DNA from: Novosphingobium sp. PP1Y | GTDB taxonomy: Bacteria > Pseudomonadota > Alphaproteobacteria > Sphingomonadales > Sphingomonadaceae | Reading direction: 5' to 3' | DNA: 64,000 nt | NCBI RefSeq assembly: GCF_000253255.1 | Contig: NC_015580.1 | Coordinates: 3,847,487 to 3,911,486, forward strand | Shown here: positions 25,719 through 33,676 of the stretch, one piece after another | Layout of the letters: each line of letters begins with the position of its first letter | Position numbering within the stretch: position 1 is the first letter of the stretch | Position numbers and translations under genes: made by a program | The notes under the pieces: generated by a model | Seen by the model: only the letters and a program-made list of their open reading frames with translations | Told to the model about the DNA's origin: nothing | Databases searched by the model: none

Positions 25719-26233
25719 CCGAAACCCTCGCCGCTTCCCAATCTGCCGAAGGGCTGACCATCCGCCTTGCCGATTACGGCTACGAAGGCGACGGCGCGGC
25801 GCTGGTTGCGCTGCTCGACAGCTATGCCCGCGACCCGATGGGCGGCGGCAAGGGGCTGGACGAAGCCGTGCGCGCAAGGCTGGTGCCCGCGCTCGATGCC
25901 TTCCCCGGCGCATTCACCCTGCTCGCATTCGACGGGACGGAACCGGTCGGAATGGCGAACTGCTTTACCGGCTTTTCGACCTTCGCGGCACGCCCGCTCG
26001 TCAACATCCACGATCTTGTGGTATCCTCCGCGCACAGGGGCAAAGGCATCGGCCGCGCATTGATGCAGGCCCTGGAAGCCGAAGCCGCCGCCCGCGGAGC
26101 CTGCAAGGTCACACTCGAAGTGCTGGGCGGCAATGCGCCGGCCAAGGCGCTCTACGCCTCGCTCGGCTATGAAAACTACGCGCTCGACCCCGAAGCGGGA
26201 ACGGCGCAATTCTGGGAAAAGAAGCTGCCATGA
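25715..26233 (+). CDS. GNAT family N-acetyltransferase in suf operon
   Basis: A 172-aa acetyltransferase. The acetyl-CoA loop is VVSSAHRGKGIGRALMQALE, preceded by the beta-strand VNIHDLVV and followed by CKVTLEVLGGNAPAKALYASLGYENY, the usual GNAT C-terminal half. The start is a GTG at 25715 that shares bases with the stop of the preceding gene (GTGA); upstream in-frame sequence is inside that gene and non-homologous. It is translated with the suf genes, between the SufT-like protein and sufA. The substrate is unknown, and a link to Fe-S assembly is inferred only from position. Confidence 0.9.
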   Translation: MTETLAASQSAEGLTIRLADYGYEGDGAALVALLDSYARDPMGGGKGLDEAVRARLVPALDAFPGAFTLLAFDGTEPVGMANCFTGFSTFAARPLVNIHDLVVSSAHRGKGIGRALMQALEAEAAARGACKVTLEVLGGNAPAKALYASLGYENYALDPEAGTAQFWEKKLP

Positions 26234-26589
26234 CGACTACAGCAACGACTCGTCAGCGTCCCGCCGCGGTCATCCTGACGCCTTCCGCCGAAGCGCGCAT
26301 TGCCAAGCTCATGGCCGACGCGCCAGAGGATGCGATCGGCGTCAAGCTGTCGACCCCGCGGCGCGGCTGCTCGGGCCTTGCCTATTCGGTCGACTACGTC
26401 AGCGCGGAAAACGCGCTCGATGAAAAGATCGAGACGCCGGGCGGCACCTTCTATATCGACGGCGCCTCGGTGCTCTATCTGATCGGCTCGACGATGTCGT
26501 GGCAGGAAGACGACTTTACCGCCGGCTTCGTGTTCGACAATCCAAACGCCAAGGGCAGCTGCGGCTGCGGCGAGAGCTTCACCGTCTGA
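26230..26589 (+). CDS. sufA: A-type Fe-S carrier SufA (HesB/IscA family)
   Basis: A 119-aa carrier that accepts clusters from SufBCD and hands them to apoproteins. The three conserved cysteines appear as RRGCSGLAYSV and the closing GSCGCGESF. It is the last gene of the suf operon, overlaps the GNAT gene by 4 nt, and is followed by a GGGGGC/GCCCCC hairpin at 26598-26614. A second carrier of this family (ErpA) is encoded at 56329. Confidence 0.96.
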   Translation: MTTTATTRQRPAAVILTPSAEARIAKLMADAPEDAIGVKLSTPRRGCSGLAYSVDYVSAENALDEKIETPGGTFYIDGASVLYLIGSTMSWQEDDFTAGFVFDNPNAKGSCGCGESFTV

Positions 26590-26603
26590 ACCGGGAAGGG
26601 GGC

Positions 26604-26906
26604 TCAATGCCCCCAGGTGTTGAACGTGGAATAGCGGGTCTCGGTATCGCTGCGCGTCTGCTCGGCCAGCGAGATCATTTCATCGTCGTCCCGCCAGTCC
26701 TGCGCATCGAAGCGAACGGCGCTGTAGATATCGACGATTTCGTATTCATCCTCGTCGAGGGCTTCGGTGGCGAGCCAAATGGCTTCGCGAATGTCTTCGC
26801 TTGAAACCAGGCAGGTTACATGGGCGCCGGCGTAGCCTTCACGGCGCAGCGGCGGACTATCGCCGGCGAGTTCGCATGAAACGAGAAAGACACTGCCCTT
26901 CGCCAT
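26604..26906 (-). CDS. Conserved hypothetical protein (100 aa)
   Basis: A small acidic soluble protein starting at the ATG at 26906 (MAKGSVFLVSCELAG) and ending STFNTWGH. The frame is open to 27143, but the extension overlaps a neighbouring gene and looks non-coding. It has no membrane segment; a Glu/Asp-rich helix (ALDEDEYEIVDIYSAV) fills the middle. It converges on sufA with only 14 bp between stops. I do not recognise the family. Confidence 0.65.
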   Translation of the reverse strand: MAKGSVFLVSCELAGDSPPLRREGYAGAHVTCLVSSEDIREAIWLATEALDEDEYEIVDIYSAVRFDAQDWRDDDEMISLAEQTRSDTETRYSTFNTWGH

Positions 26907-26976
26907 CGGGCGGCATGATAAACACCGTCGGTTAACTTTGACAATTCGGAACTTCCCCGAGCCCGGGGCAAGCATT

Positions 26977-27429
26977 TCAGGGCTGGCGAAGCGCGGCCAC
27001 GCAGGCGGCGCGGTCGACGTCCTGCCCATCCGAGGCGCGCCGCGCATCGAGATAGGTTGCCACCGGTTCGCGCGAGGAGGTTGTGGGATAGAGAAAAACG
27101 TCAAGCACGCAGGCGGTTCCGGTAAACTGCAACTTGCGCGCATCGCCTTCCCACACGTCGAGCCGCGGGTTACCGAACTGGCGCACCAGCTGCTTCTGGT
27201 TTGCCCCGATCACGCCTTCAAGCCCGGGAAGGTTGAGGAACTTGGGATCGCGCGGCGACGTGCGCGAAGGCTGGCGCACGGGAGGCACCCGCGATGCGCC
27301 GCCATTGCCGGACGCGCTCGAGACCCCGCCCGGGCTCACGCCGCAAGCGGCGACGAGCATGGCAAGGATGCAGGCGGCGATGGGTCCGCGAAGACGATGC
27401 AGGGAAGCCCCGGACGATGTCATGATCAT
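26977..27429 (-). CDS. Putative lipoprotein (150 aa)
   Basis: A lipobox is clear: a basic start, the hydrophobic run IAACILAMLVAAC, and Cys followed by Gly. The mature protein begins with a Ser/Gly-rich linker. It has a compact domain with LPGLEGVIGANQKQLVRQFGNPRLDVWEGDARKLQF, which reads like a SmpA/OmlA-type small outer-membrane lipoprotein domain, and closing cysteines. Several ATGs are possible (27444, 27429, 27423); 27429 has an AGG about 9 nt upstream. It is probably anchored in the outer membrane. The resemblance to the BamE-like fold is only suggestive. Confidence 0.75.
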   Translation of the reverse strand: MIMTSSGASLHRLRGPIAACILAMLVAACGVSPGGVSSASGNGGASRVPPVRQPSRTSPRDPKFLNLPGLEGVIGANQKQLVRQFGNPRLDVWEGDARKLQFTGTACVLDVFLYPTTSSREPVATYLDARRASDGQDVDRAACVAALRQP

Positions 27430-27566
27430 GGCTGGCCTGCGCATCGCGCGCCGTCGCTTCGCTGTCAACGGGGGCAATTCGCCCGCGCGCTTGCGGAGCG
27501 ACAGGGCGCGCGGTAGGCAGGCCGCATCGTCTTTTCCCAATCCGATCAGTCAAGGACCTTCCCTAC

Positions 27567-28574
27567 ATGGCATCCAACCCCGTGGCGCCCACACTGGACG
27601 TCATCGCCATCGGCAATGCTATCATCGACGTCATCGCCAATTGCGAGGACAGCCTGATCGAACAGCTCGGCCTTGCCCGGGGCGGGATGATGCTGATCGA
27701 CACCGACCAGGCCCGCGATCTTTACGCCGCCATGGGCCCCGCGCGCGAAATATCCGGCGGTTCGGCCGCCAACACGCTGGCCGGGCTTGCCTCGCTCGGC
27801 GCAAAGTGCGGATTCATCGGCCAGGTCGCGCAGGACCAGCTCGGCGAGGTCTTCACCCATGACATCCGCGCCGGCGGCATCGAGTTCGAAACCCCCGCGC
27901 GCGCCGGAGATCCGCCGACGGCGCGCTGCCTGATCTTCGTCTCTCCCGACGGCCAGCGCACGATGAACACCTTCCTCGGCGCCTCGCACTACCTGCCCGC
28001 CGAAGCGCTCGACGAAGCGACCATCGCCAAGGCCGCCGTGCTCTATCTCGAAGGCTACCTGTGGGATCCCGAAGAGCCGCGCGCCGCGATGCGCAAGGCC
28101 ATCGCCGCTGCCCGCACCGCGGGCCGCAAGGTGGCCTTCACCCCGTCCGAGACTTTCGTGATCGACCGCCACCGCGACGATTTCATCGCCCTCATCGATG
28201 ACGGCCAGATCGACGTGCTGTTCTGCAACGAGCATGAAATGGCCGCTCTTGTGCAGAACGACGATTTCGAGACGGGCCTGGCCATGCTCGCGCCGAAGAT
28301 CCCGGTCCTGGTGGTCACGCGCGGTCCCGAGGGCGCAGTGGCGCTGTCGGGCGGCGAACGCGCCGAGGTATCGGCCGAGCCGATCGAGCGCGTCGTCGAC
28401 ACCACCGGCGCGGGCGACCTTTTCGCTGCGGGCTTCCTCTTTGCGCACGTTCGTGGCATGAATCTCGAACAAAGCCTGAAACTTGGCGCGATTTGCGCTT
28501 GCGAGGTGATCTCGCACTATGGAGCCCGTCCCGAGCGGAGCCTGCAGGCACTGATGGCAGAAAAACTCACCTGA
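27567..28574 (+). CDS. Adenosine kinase-like PfkB sugar kinase
   Basis: A 335-aa ribokinase-family enzyme. DVIAIGNAIIDVIA starts the fold, ISGGSAANTLAGLASLG is the substrate-binding signature, and DTTGAGDLFAAGFLF holds the catalytic aspartate and anion hole. The alphaproteobacterial branch with this spelling is annotated as adenosine kinase (adenosine to AMP), but other nucleoside or sugar substrates cannot be excluded. The ATG at 27567 follows the lipoprotein gene's divergent start by about 137 bp. Confidence 0.92.
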   Translation: MASNPVAPTLDVIAIGNAIIDVIANCEDSLIEQLGLARGGMMLIDTDQARDLYAAMGPAREISGGSAANTLAGLASLGAKCGFIGQVAQDQLGEVFTHDIRAGGIEFETPARAGDPPTARCLIFVSPDGQRTMNTFLGASHYLPAEALDEATIAKAAVLYLEGYLWDPEEPRAAMRKAIAAARTAGRKVAFTPSETFVIDRHRDDFIALIDDGQIDVLFCNEHEMAALVQNDDFETGLAMLAPKIPVLVVTRGPEGAVALSGGERAEVSAEPIERVVDTTGAGDLFAAGFLFAHVRGMNLEQSLKLGAICACEVISHYGARPERSLQALMAEKLT

Positions 28575-28588
28575 GGAGCACCCGCGGA

Positions 28589-29098
28589 TTGAGCTGTCCG
28601 GCACTGATCGATTTCGAGGCGAGTTGCCTGCCCGAGTACGGCCAATCCTATCCTATCGAAGTCGCAATCGCGCGGATCGACGGAGAAAGTCGCGCCTGGC
28701 TGATCCGCCCGCTGGAAGCCTGGCGCCACTGGGACTGGTCCGAGGAGGCCGAGAAACTCCACGGAATCAGCCGCGAGATGCTGCGCAAGGAAGGTCTTCC
28801 CGCCGCGCAGGTCCTTGAGGAAATGGCCCGGTTCGTCGGCGATTGCGAAGTCTATGCCGACGCCGATCTCGATGCCTACTGGCTCGAACTGCTGGCACAC
28901 GGCCTCAAGGCACCTGTGCCTTTCGCCGTGCACTTCCTCGGCGAGTTCCTGGTGCGGCACAATTTCACGCGGCCCCAGGTCGTTGCCGCGCTGGAGGAAG
29001 CCAAGCTGCGCCTGCCCAAGGAACATCTCGCAAGAGAGGACGCCAAGCGCCTTGCCCTGGTGGTCAAGCTGCTGCTGGAAGGCGAAGAGGCCAGCTGA
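28589..29098 (+). CDS. DEDDh-type 3'-5' exonuclease-like protein
   Basis: A 169-aa protein with a RNase H-like exonuclease pattern: LIDFEASCLPEYGQSYPIEVAIA (first Asp and Glu), VYADADLDAYWL (third acidic position) and HLAREDAKRLA (His-x4-Asp). This resembles DnaQ-type enzymes in short form. The start appears to be TTG at 28589, 14 nt after the adenosine-kinase stop, with GAGGAG about 11 nt upstream. It is presumably co-transcribed with the kinase. The substrate, DNA or RNA, is not clear. Confidence 0.75.
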   Translation: MSCPALIDFEASCLPEYGQSYPIEVAIARIDGESRAWLIRPLEAWRHWDWSEEAEKLHGISREMLRKEGLPAAQVLEEMARFVGDCEVYADADLDAYWLELLAHGLKAPVPFAVHFLGEFLVRHNFTRPQVVAALEEAKLRLPKEHLAREDAKRLALVVKLLLEGEEAS

Positions 29099-29143
29099 AC
29101 CTTCATCCTTCGGCAAGTTCAGGATCAGCGGACTTCGACAGGC

Positions 29144-29668
29144 TCAGAACGAACCCGGATCCTCCGAAACGCCAAGCCCGCCCGATTGGCTTGCCTGCAG
29201 CTTGCCAAGGCACTGGTCCTTGGCGCGGTCGCGGTCATCGGAAAGGGCGGTGGCCATCTGCGAGGGCAGGGCACAGCCGCGCTCGGGCCGGATCGGATGA
29301 CGCCGACGGCACGATTCCTCGGTGCTGAAGAAGTTGTCCAGGCAGTCCTGGAACTCCGCCACATCACTCTCGTGCATGGCGCGGCAGCTCTTGGCCCAGC
29401 GGTTCTTGTAATTGAGCTGCGCGAAATTGACGCAATCCTCGTACTCAACCCGCGCGGCCTGCTGACGCTGCGCCGCCTCGGCAGCCTGCTTCTGCTGCGC
29501 CGCGCGGCGCGCTTCGGCTTCCGCCTCGACCTCTGCCTGGCGCCGCGCTTCCAGCACCTCGGCATGGTTCGGCAGGAAAATGCCGTAGTAAAATCCGACG
29601 CCGCAGCCCGCGATCAGGATCGCGAGGGCAACCGCCAGCTTGAGAATGGCACCGGCACGTTCCAGCAT
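29144..29668 (-). CDS. Membrane-anchored coiled-coil protein with C-terminal Cys-rich domain
   Basis: A 174-aa protein from the ATG at 29668. One N-terminal transmembrane helix (ILKLAVALAILIAGCGVGFYYGIF) is followed by a charged Ala/Glu/Gln-rich coiled coil (about residues 40-75). A C-terminal domain of about 90 residues has six or so cysteines (EDCVNFAQLNYKNRW, KSCRAM, EFQDCLDNF, ESCRRR, RGCALP, DQCLGKL). It would face the periplasm, where these could form disulfides. The longer open frame upstream is non-coding. It follows purD by 13 nt on the same strand. Function unknown. Confidence 0.7.
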   Translation of the reverse strand: MLERAGAILKLAVALAILIAGCGVGFYYGIFLPNHAEVLEARRQAEVEAEAEARRAAQQKQAAEAAQRQQAARVEYEDCVNFAQLNYKNRWAKSCRAMHESDVAEFQDCLDNFFSTEESCRRRHPIRPERGCALPSQMATALSDDRDRAKDQCLGKLQASQSGGLGVSEDPGSF

Positions 29669-29681
29669 CGCCGCCTTCCGG

Positions 29682-30965
29682 TCAGTCCTGGCTCTGTTCA
29701 CGCGCCACTTCGCGCCAACCGATGTCGCGGCGACAGAAGCCGGTCGGGAAGTCGATCGCGTCGACGGCGGCATAAGCCTTCGCCTGCGCATCGCCGACCG
29801 AGACTCCACGGGCGGTGACGTTGAGCACGCGTCCGCCATTGGCGACGAGCTGTCCGTCCACGAGTGCCGTACCCGCATGGAATACCTTGGCACCATCGGC
29901 TTCCGCGGCGGCAAGCCCTGCGATGCTGCCGCCCTTCTCCGGCGTGCCGGGATAACCCTTGGCCGCCATGACGACAGTCAACGCGGCATCCTTCGCAAAG
30001 CGCGGCGGCTGGATCGAGCCCAGGCGGTTCTCGGCGCAGGCCTGGAGGATATCGACGAGATCGCTTTCCAGACGCAGCATCATCACCTGGCACTCGGGAT
30101 CGCCGAAGCGGCAATTGTACTCGATCAGCTTCGGCCCATCCTCTGTCAGCATCAGGCCGAGGAACAGCACGCCCGAATAGGGCATGCCCTCGTCGGCGAG
30201 AGTGCGGACGGTCGGCGCGATGATACGCGTCATTGCCTCTGCCTCCAGCGCCGGAGTCAGCACCGGCGCCGGGCTGTAGGCGCCCATGCCGCCGGTGTTC
30301 GGGCCGGTATCGCCGTCACCGACGCGCTTGTGGTCCTGCGCCGAGGCGAAGGGGACGATGGTGCTGCCATCGGTCAAGGCGAAGAAGCTGGCTTCCTCGC
30401 CTTCCAGGAATTCCTCGATCACGGCTTCCGCGCCCGCTTCGCCGAAGCGGCCGGCGAAGATGTCGCGCACCGCTTCCTGCGCCTCCTCCATCGTCATGGC
30501 GACGGTAACGCCCTTGCCTGCGGCAAGGCCATCGGCCTTGATCACGACAGGCGCGCCGAACTTCTCAAGCGCAGCCAGACCGTCCGCTTCGCTGGAGACG
30601 CGCACGTAGCCACCGGTCGGGATTCCGGCGCGCTCGCACAGGTCCTTGGTGAAACCCTTGGACCCTTCGAGCTGGGCCGCCGCCTTGCTCGGGCCGAACA
30701 CGGGAATGCCCTCGGCCCGCAGGGAATCGGCAAGTCCATCGACCAGCGGCGCTTCCGGACCGATCACGACGAGACCGATTTCCTTCTCGTTGCAAAAGGC
30801 GATAACCGCCCCATGATCGGTGGCATCGAGCGACACGCAGGTTCCCGCCTCGGCAATCCCCGGATTTCCGGGAGCTGCATAAAGCGTGGAGCAGCGCGGG
30901 GATTGCGCCAGCTTCCAGGCCAGCGCATGTTCGCGTCCACCCGAGCCCAGAAGAAGGATATTCAT
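29682..30965 (-). CDS. purD: Phosphoribosylamine-glycine ligase (GAR synthetase)
   Basis: A 427-aa ATP-grasp enzyme for the second step of purine synthesis. Signatures: LLLGSGGREHALAWKLAQSP at the start, VVIGPEAPLVDGLAD, VVIKADGLAAGKGVTVA, QDHKRVGDGDTGPNTGGMGAYSP and IEYNCRFGDPECQVMM. The length is normal. Its start codon overlaps that of the divergent xseA: the four bases CATG at 30963-30966 hold both ATGs, so there is no intergenic region. Confidence 0.98.
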   Translation of the reverse strand: MNILLLGSGGREHALAWKLAQSPRCSTLYAAPGNPGIAEAGTCVSLDATDHGAVIAFCNEKEIGLVVIGPEAPLVDGLADSLRAEGIPVFGPSKAAAQLEGSKGFTKDLCERAGIPTGGYVRVSSEADGLAALEKFGAPVVIKADGLAAGKGVTVAMTMEEAQEAVRDIFAGRFGEAGAEAVIEEFLEGEEASFFALTDGSTIVPFASAQDHKRVGDGDTGPNTGGMGAYSPAPVLTPALEAEAMTRIIAPTVRTLADEGMPYSGVLFLGLMLTEDGPKLIEYNCRFGDPECQVMMLRLESDLVDILQACAENRLGSIQPPRFAKDAALTVVMAAKGYPGTPEKGGSIAGLAAAEADGAKVFHAGTALVDGQLVANGGRVLNVTARGVSVGDAQAKAYAAVDAIDFPTGFCRRDIGWREVAREQSQD

Positions 30966-32487
30966 GCCGCGGCCTTTCGATGAGTCTTACGATGACGACG
31001 AATATGGAGATGGTCGTAGGGGTGGGCTGGTAGCGAAGCAATCGGCCGGGGACAACGCCGCGCCGCTGTCCATCAGCGAGATTTCTGCACTGCTCAAGCG
31101 CACGGTCGAGGACCGTTTCGGCTTCGTGCGCCTGCGCGGTGAGCTTTCCGGCGTGAAGCGCGCGGCCTCCGGCCACCTCTATTGCGCACTCAAGGACGAC
31201 AAGGCGGTGATCGACGGCGTGATGTGGCGCGGCAATGCGCAGCGCCTCGCCTTTCGTCCCGAAGACGGCGTCGAAGTCATCGCAACCGGCAAGCTGACGA
31301 CATATCCCGGCCGCTCCAAGTACCAGATCGTCATCGATTCGATGGAGATCGCAGGCGAAGGCGCGCTGCTCGCCCTGCTCGAAAAGCTGCGCGCCAGACT
31401 GGCCGAGGAGGGCCTCTTCGCGCCCGAGCGCAAGCGGCAGCTGCCGTTCCTGCCGAAGGTCATTGGCGTCGTGACGTCACCCACCGGCGCGGTGATCCGC
31501 GACATCCTTCATCGCCTGGCAGACCGCTTCCCGAGCCACGTGCTCGTCTGGCCGGTGCTGGTGCAGGGGGAGGGCGCGGCTGCGCAGGTCGCCAATGCCG
31601 TGCGCGGCTTCTCGCAAATGCCCGCCGATGGCCCGGTGCCGCGGCCCGATCTCGTCATCGTTGCACGCGGCGGCGGCTCCATCGAGGACCTTTGGGCCTT
31701 CAACGAGGAACCAGTCGTGCGCGCCGTGGCGGAGTGCTCGATCCCGGTGATCTCCGCAGTCGGACACGAGACCGACACAACCCTGTGCGACTATGCCGCC
31801 GATCGCCGTGCGCCGACGCCCACCGCCGCCGCCGAAATCGCGGTGCCGGTGCGCGCAGAGCTGATGGCGACGCTCGACGAGCTGGCCCTGCGCAAGCGCC
31901 GCTGCGCCCTCCGGCCGGTCACGCTGGGACGCGAAAGGCTGGAAGCGCGCGTCCAGCGCCTGCCGAAGCCGGATGCGATTCTCGCCGCGAAGACGCAGAA
32001 GCTGGACGAATTGACCGATCGCCTGCGCCGCGGCCTGCAGGACCGCGCTTCGAACGCCGAAAAGCGCCTGGGCTCGGTCGGCAGGCCGCTCGCGCTGCTG
32101 CGCCACCGCGCCCAGGCGAGCAGCGAGAGGCTAACGCGCACCGGCCTGACGCCGCGCCTGCTCACCCGCCGCTGGTCGATGGCGCGCGACAGCCTTGCCC
32201 CGGTTTCGCGCGTCCTGCCCCAGCTCGATCCGCGCCTGCCGCTGCAGCGCGGCTATGCCCTGGTGAAGACGACCGAGGGCAGGGCCGTGACCAGCCGCGA
32301 ACTGGCAGCCCGGGAAGCGGCGCTGGTTCTCGAATTCCGTGACGGGGACCTGCCGGTCACCACCGGTTCAGGCGATTCGGTGCCTCCTGCGCCCAAGCCC
32401 GCGCCCGCTGTGGCCGCCCCGCGCAAGCCGGCGACCGGACCGGAAAGAACGAAACCGGAGCGGCCGCGACAAGGCGATTTGTTTTGA
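30964..32487 (+). CDS. xseA: Exodeoxyribonuclease VII large subunit
   Basis: A 507-aa subunit of the single-strand exonuclease VII. The N-terminal OB-fold reads RFGFVRLRGELSGVKRAASGHLYCALKDD. The catalytic part carries GVVTSPTGAVIRDILHRLADRFP, RGGGSIEDLWAFNEEPVVRAVAE and VISAVGHETDTTLCDYAADRRAPTPTAAAE, with a long coiled-coil and a Pro/Lys-rich tail after it. The first 35 residues are an acidic extension (FDESYDDDEYGDG) that I recall as typical of sphingomonads, which supports the ATG at 30964. The small subunit gene xseB is not in the window. Confidence 0.97.
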   Translation: MPRPFDESYDDDEYGDGRRGGLVAKQSAGDNAAPLSISEISALLKRTVEDRFGFVRLRGELSGVKRAASGHLYCALKDDKAVIDGVMWRGNAQRLAFRPEDGVEVIATGKLTTYPGRSKYQIVIDSMEIAGEGALLALLEKLRARLAEEGLFAPERKRQLPFLPKVIGVVTSPTGAVIRDILHRLADRFPSHVLVWPVLVQGEGAAAQVANAVRGFSQMPADGPVPRPDLVIVARGGGSIEDLWAFNEEPVVRAVAECSIPVISAVGHETDTTLCDYAADRRAPTPTAAAEIAVPVRAELMATLDELALRKRRCALRPVTLGRERLEARVQRLPKPDAILAAKTQKLDELTDRLRRGLQDRASNAEKRLGSVGRPLALLRHRAQASSERLTRTGLTPRLLTRRWSMARDSLAPVSRVLPQLDPRLPLQRGYALVKTTEGRAVTSRELAAREAALVLEFRDGDLPVTTGSGDSVPPAPKPAPAVAAPRKPATGPERTKPERPRQGDLF

Positions 32488-32513
32488 CCACGAGGCTCTG
32501 CTAGAAATCACCC

Positions 32514-32717
32514 ATGCTCATGTCATCTGCCGAACGTCCCGCAACCCTCAGCTACGGACCCAACGGGTTCCGCATGATCAGCTCCGGCCACTTCGTCACC
32601 TGCGCCGTAACCGGTGAGAAGATCTCGCTCGAAGCCCTGCGCTACTGGAGCGTAGAGCGGCAGGAACCCTATGCCACCGCGGAAATTGCCACCCGGCGTC
32701 TCCTCGGGAAGGCATGA
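32514..32717 (+). CDS. DUF2093 domain protein
   Basis: A 67-aa protein with the DUF2093 pattern: LSYGPNGFRMISSGHFVTCAVTGEKISLEALRYWSVERQEPY. A conserved cysteine and a compact beta-rich look suggest a small structural or zinc-ribbon-like fold, but only one cysteine is present. DUF2093 is found mainly in alphaproteobacteria next to xseA, as here. Two starts are possible (32514 and 32520). It overlaps the M23 peptidase gene by 4 nt. Confidence 0.88.
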   Translation: MLMSSAERPATLSYGPNGFRMISSGHFVTCAVTGEKISLEALRYWSVERQEPYATAEIATRRLLGKA

Positions 32718-33628
32718 AGGGCCTCCATACGCGTTTCGCCTGGCTGAAGCTTGGCGGCCTTGCCGCTGCTGGCGGCCTGATCCTTGCCGGTAACGCCATG
32801 GTCGAACCTGCCGGTTCCGCCCATGCTTCGACCACTGCCCCGGTCTCTCCGGCTGCAGCGCCGCGCCCGGCCGAAATTGCCTTCTCCGGCGAGATGACCC
32901 AGGGCGGATGGATTCGCGGCGTCGCCCCGGCGGGAACCACCGACCTCAGGCTTGACGGCGAAGCGGTTCGAATCGCGCCGGACGGCGCCTGGTTCGCCGC
33001 GTTCGACCGCGATGCCGCGCCGGAGGAGATCCTCACCGCACGGATGAAGGACGGCACGACCTATCGCCAGACGCTCACCGTCTCCCCGCGCGACTGGCAC
33101 ATCGAGCGAATCAACATTCCGCGCCGCGCAGGCGGGCCTTCCGAGGCCTTCATGAAGATCCGGCAGCCCGAGCTTGACCGCATCAATGCAGCGCGGGCGA
33201 TCGAGACCGGCGCGCAAGGGTGGCGCCAGCGCTTCATCTGGCCGGTGAAGGGCCGCATTTCGGGCCGCTTCGGCTCGCAGCGCATCTATCGCGGCGAACC
33301 GGGCAGCTACCATTCGGGTATCGACATAACTTCCGGCACAAGCGGCACCCCCTTCGTCGCTCCGGCGGACGGCGTCGTCATCCTAGCGGCGGAAAAACCC
33401 TTCACGCTGGAAGGAAACCTGCTGATGCTGGACCACGGCATGGGCCTCAACAGCGCCTTCCTGCACTGCTCGCAAATCCTTGTGAAGGAAGGCGATCACG
33501 TGAAGCAGGGGCAGGTGATCGGCAAGATCGGCATGTCCGGCCGCGCTACCGGCCCGCACCTGCACTGGAGCATCAAGTGGCAGTCCGACAGGCTCGATCC
33601 CCTGCTTTTCACCGGGCCGATGAACTGA
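32714..33628 (+). CDS. M23 family peptidoglycan endopeptidase
   Basis: A 304-aa envelope protein. An N-terminal hydrophobic segment (LGGLAAAGGLILAGNAM) acts as signal or anchor, and a beta-rich domain spans residues 50-140. The C-terminal LytM/M23 domain has the zinc ligands: YHSGIDI (His and Asp) and GPHLHW. The spacing and the region AGPADGVV-like (VAPADGVVILAAE) are normal for an active enzyme. It probably cleaves peptidoglycan cross-links in the periplasm. It overlaps the DUF2093 gene by 4 nt, in an xseA-DUF2093-M23 unit. Confidence 0.93.
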   Translation: MKGLHTRFAWLKLGGLAAAGGLILAGNAMVEPAGSAHASTTAPVSPAAAPRPAEIAFSGEMTQGGWIRGVAPAGTTDLRLDGEAVRIAPDGAWFAAFDRDAAPEEILTARMKDGTTYRQTLTVSPRDWHIERINIPRRAGGPSEAFMKIRQPELDRINAARAIETGAQGWRQRFIWPVKGRISGRFGSQRIYRGEPGSYHSGIDITSGTSGTPFVAPADGVVILAAEKPFTLEGNLLMLDHGMGLNSAFLHCSQILVKEGDHVKQGQVIGKIGMSGRATGPHLHWSIKWQSDRLDPLLFTGPMN

Positions 33629-33676
33629 TCGACGAAGTGGCCTTGCCGTGGGCGCGCGATTGACTATCCAGCCCTT

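Noticed and set aside
26598..26614. GGGGGC/GCCCCC hairpin after sufA as a terminator
   Set aside because: The stem is short, overlaps the stop of the convergent gene and has no T-run, so I did not list it as a terminator.
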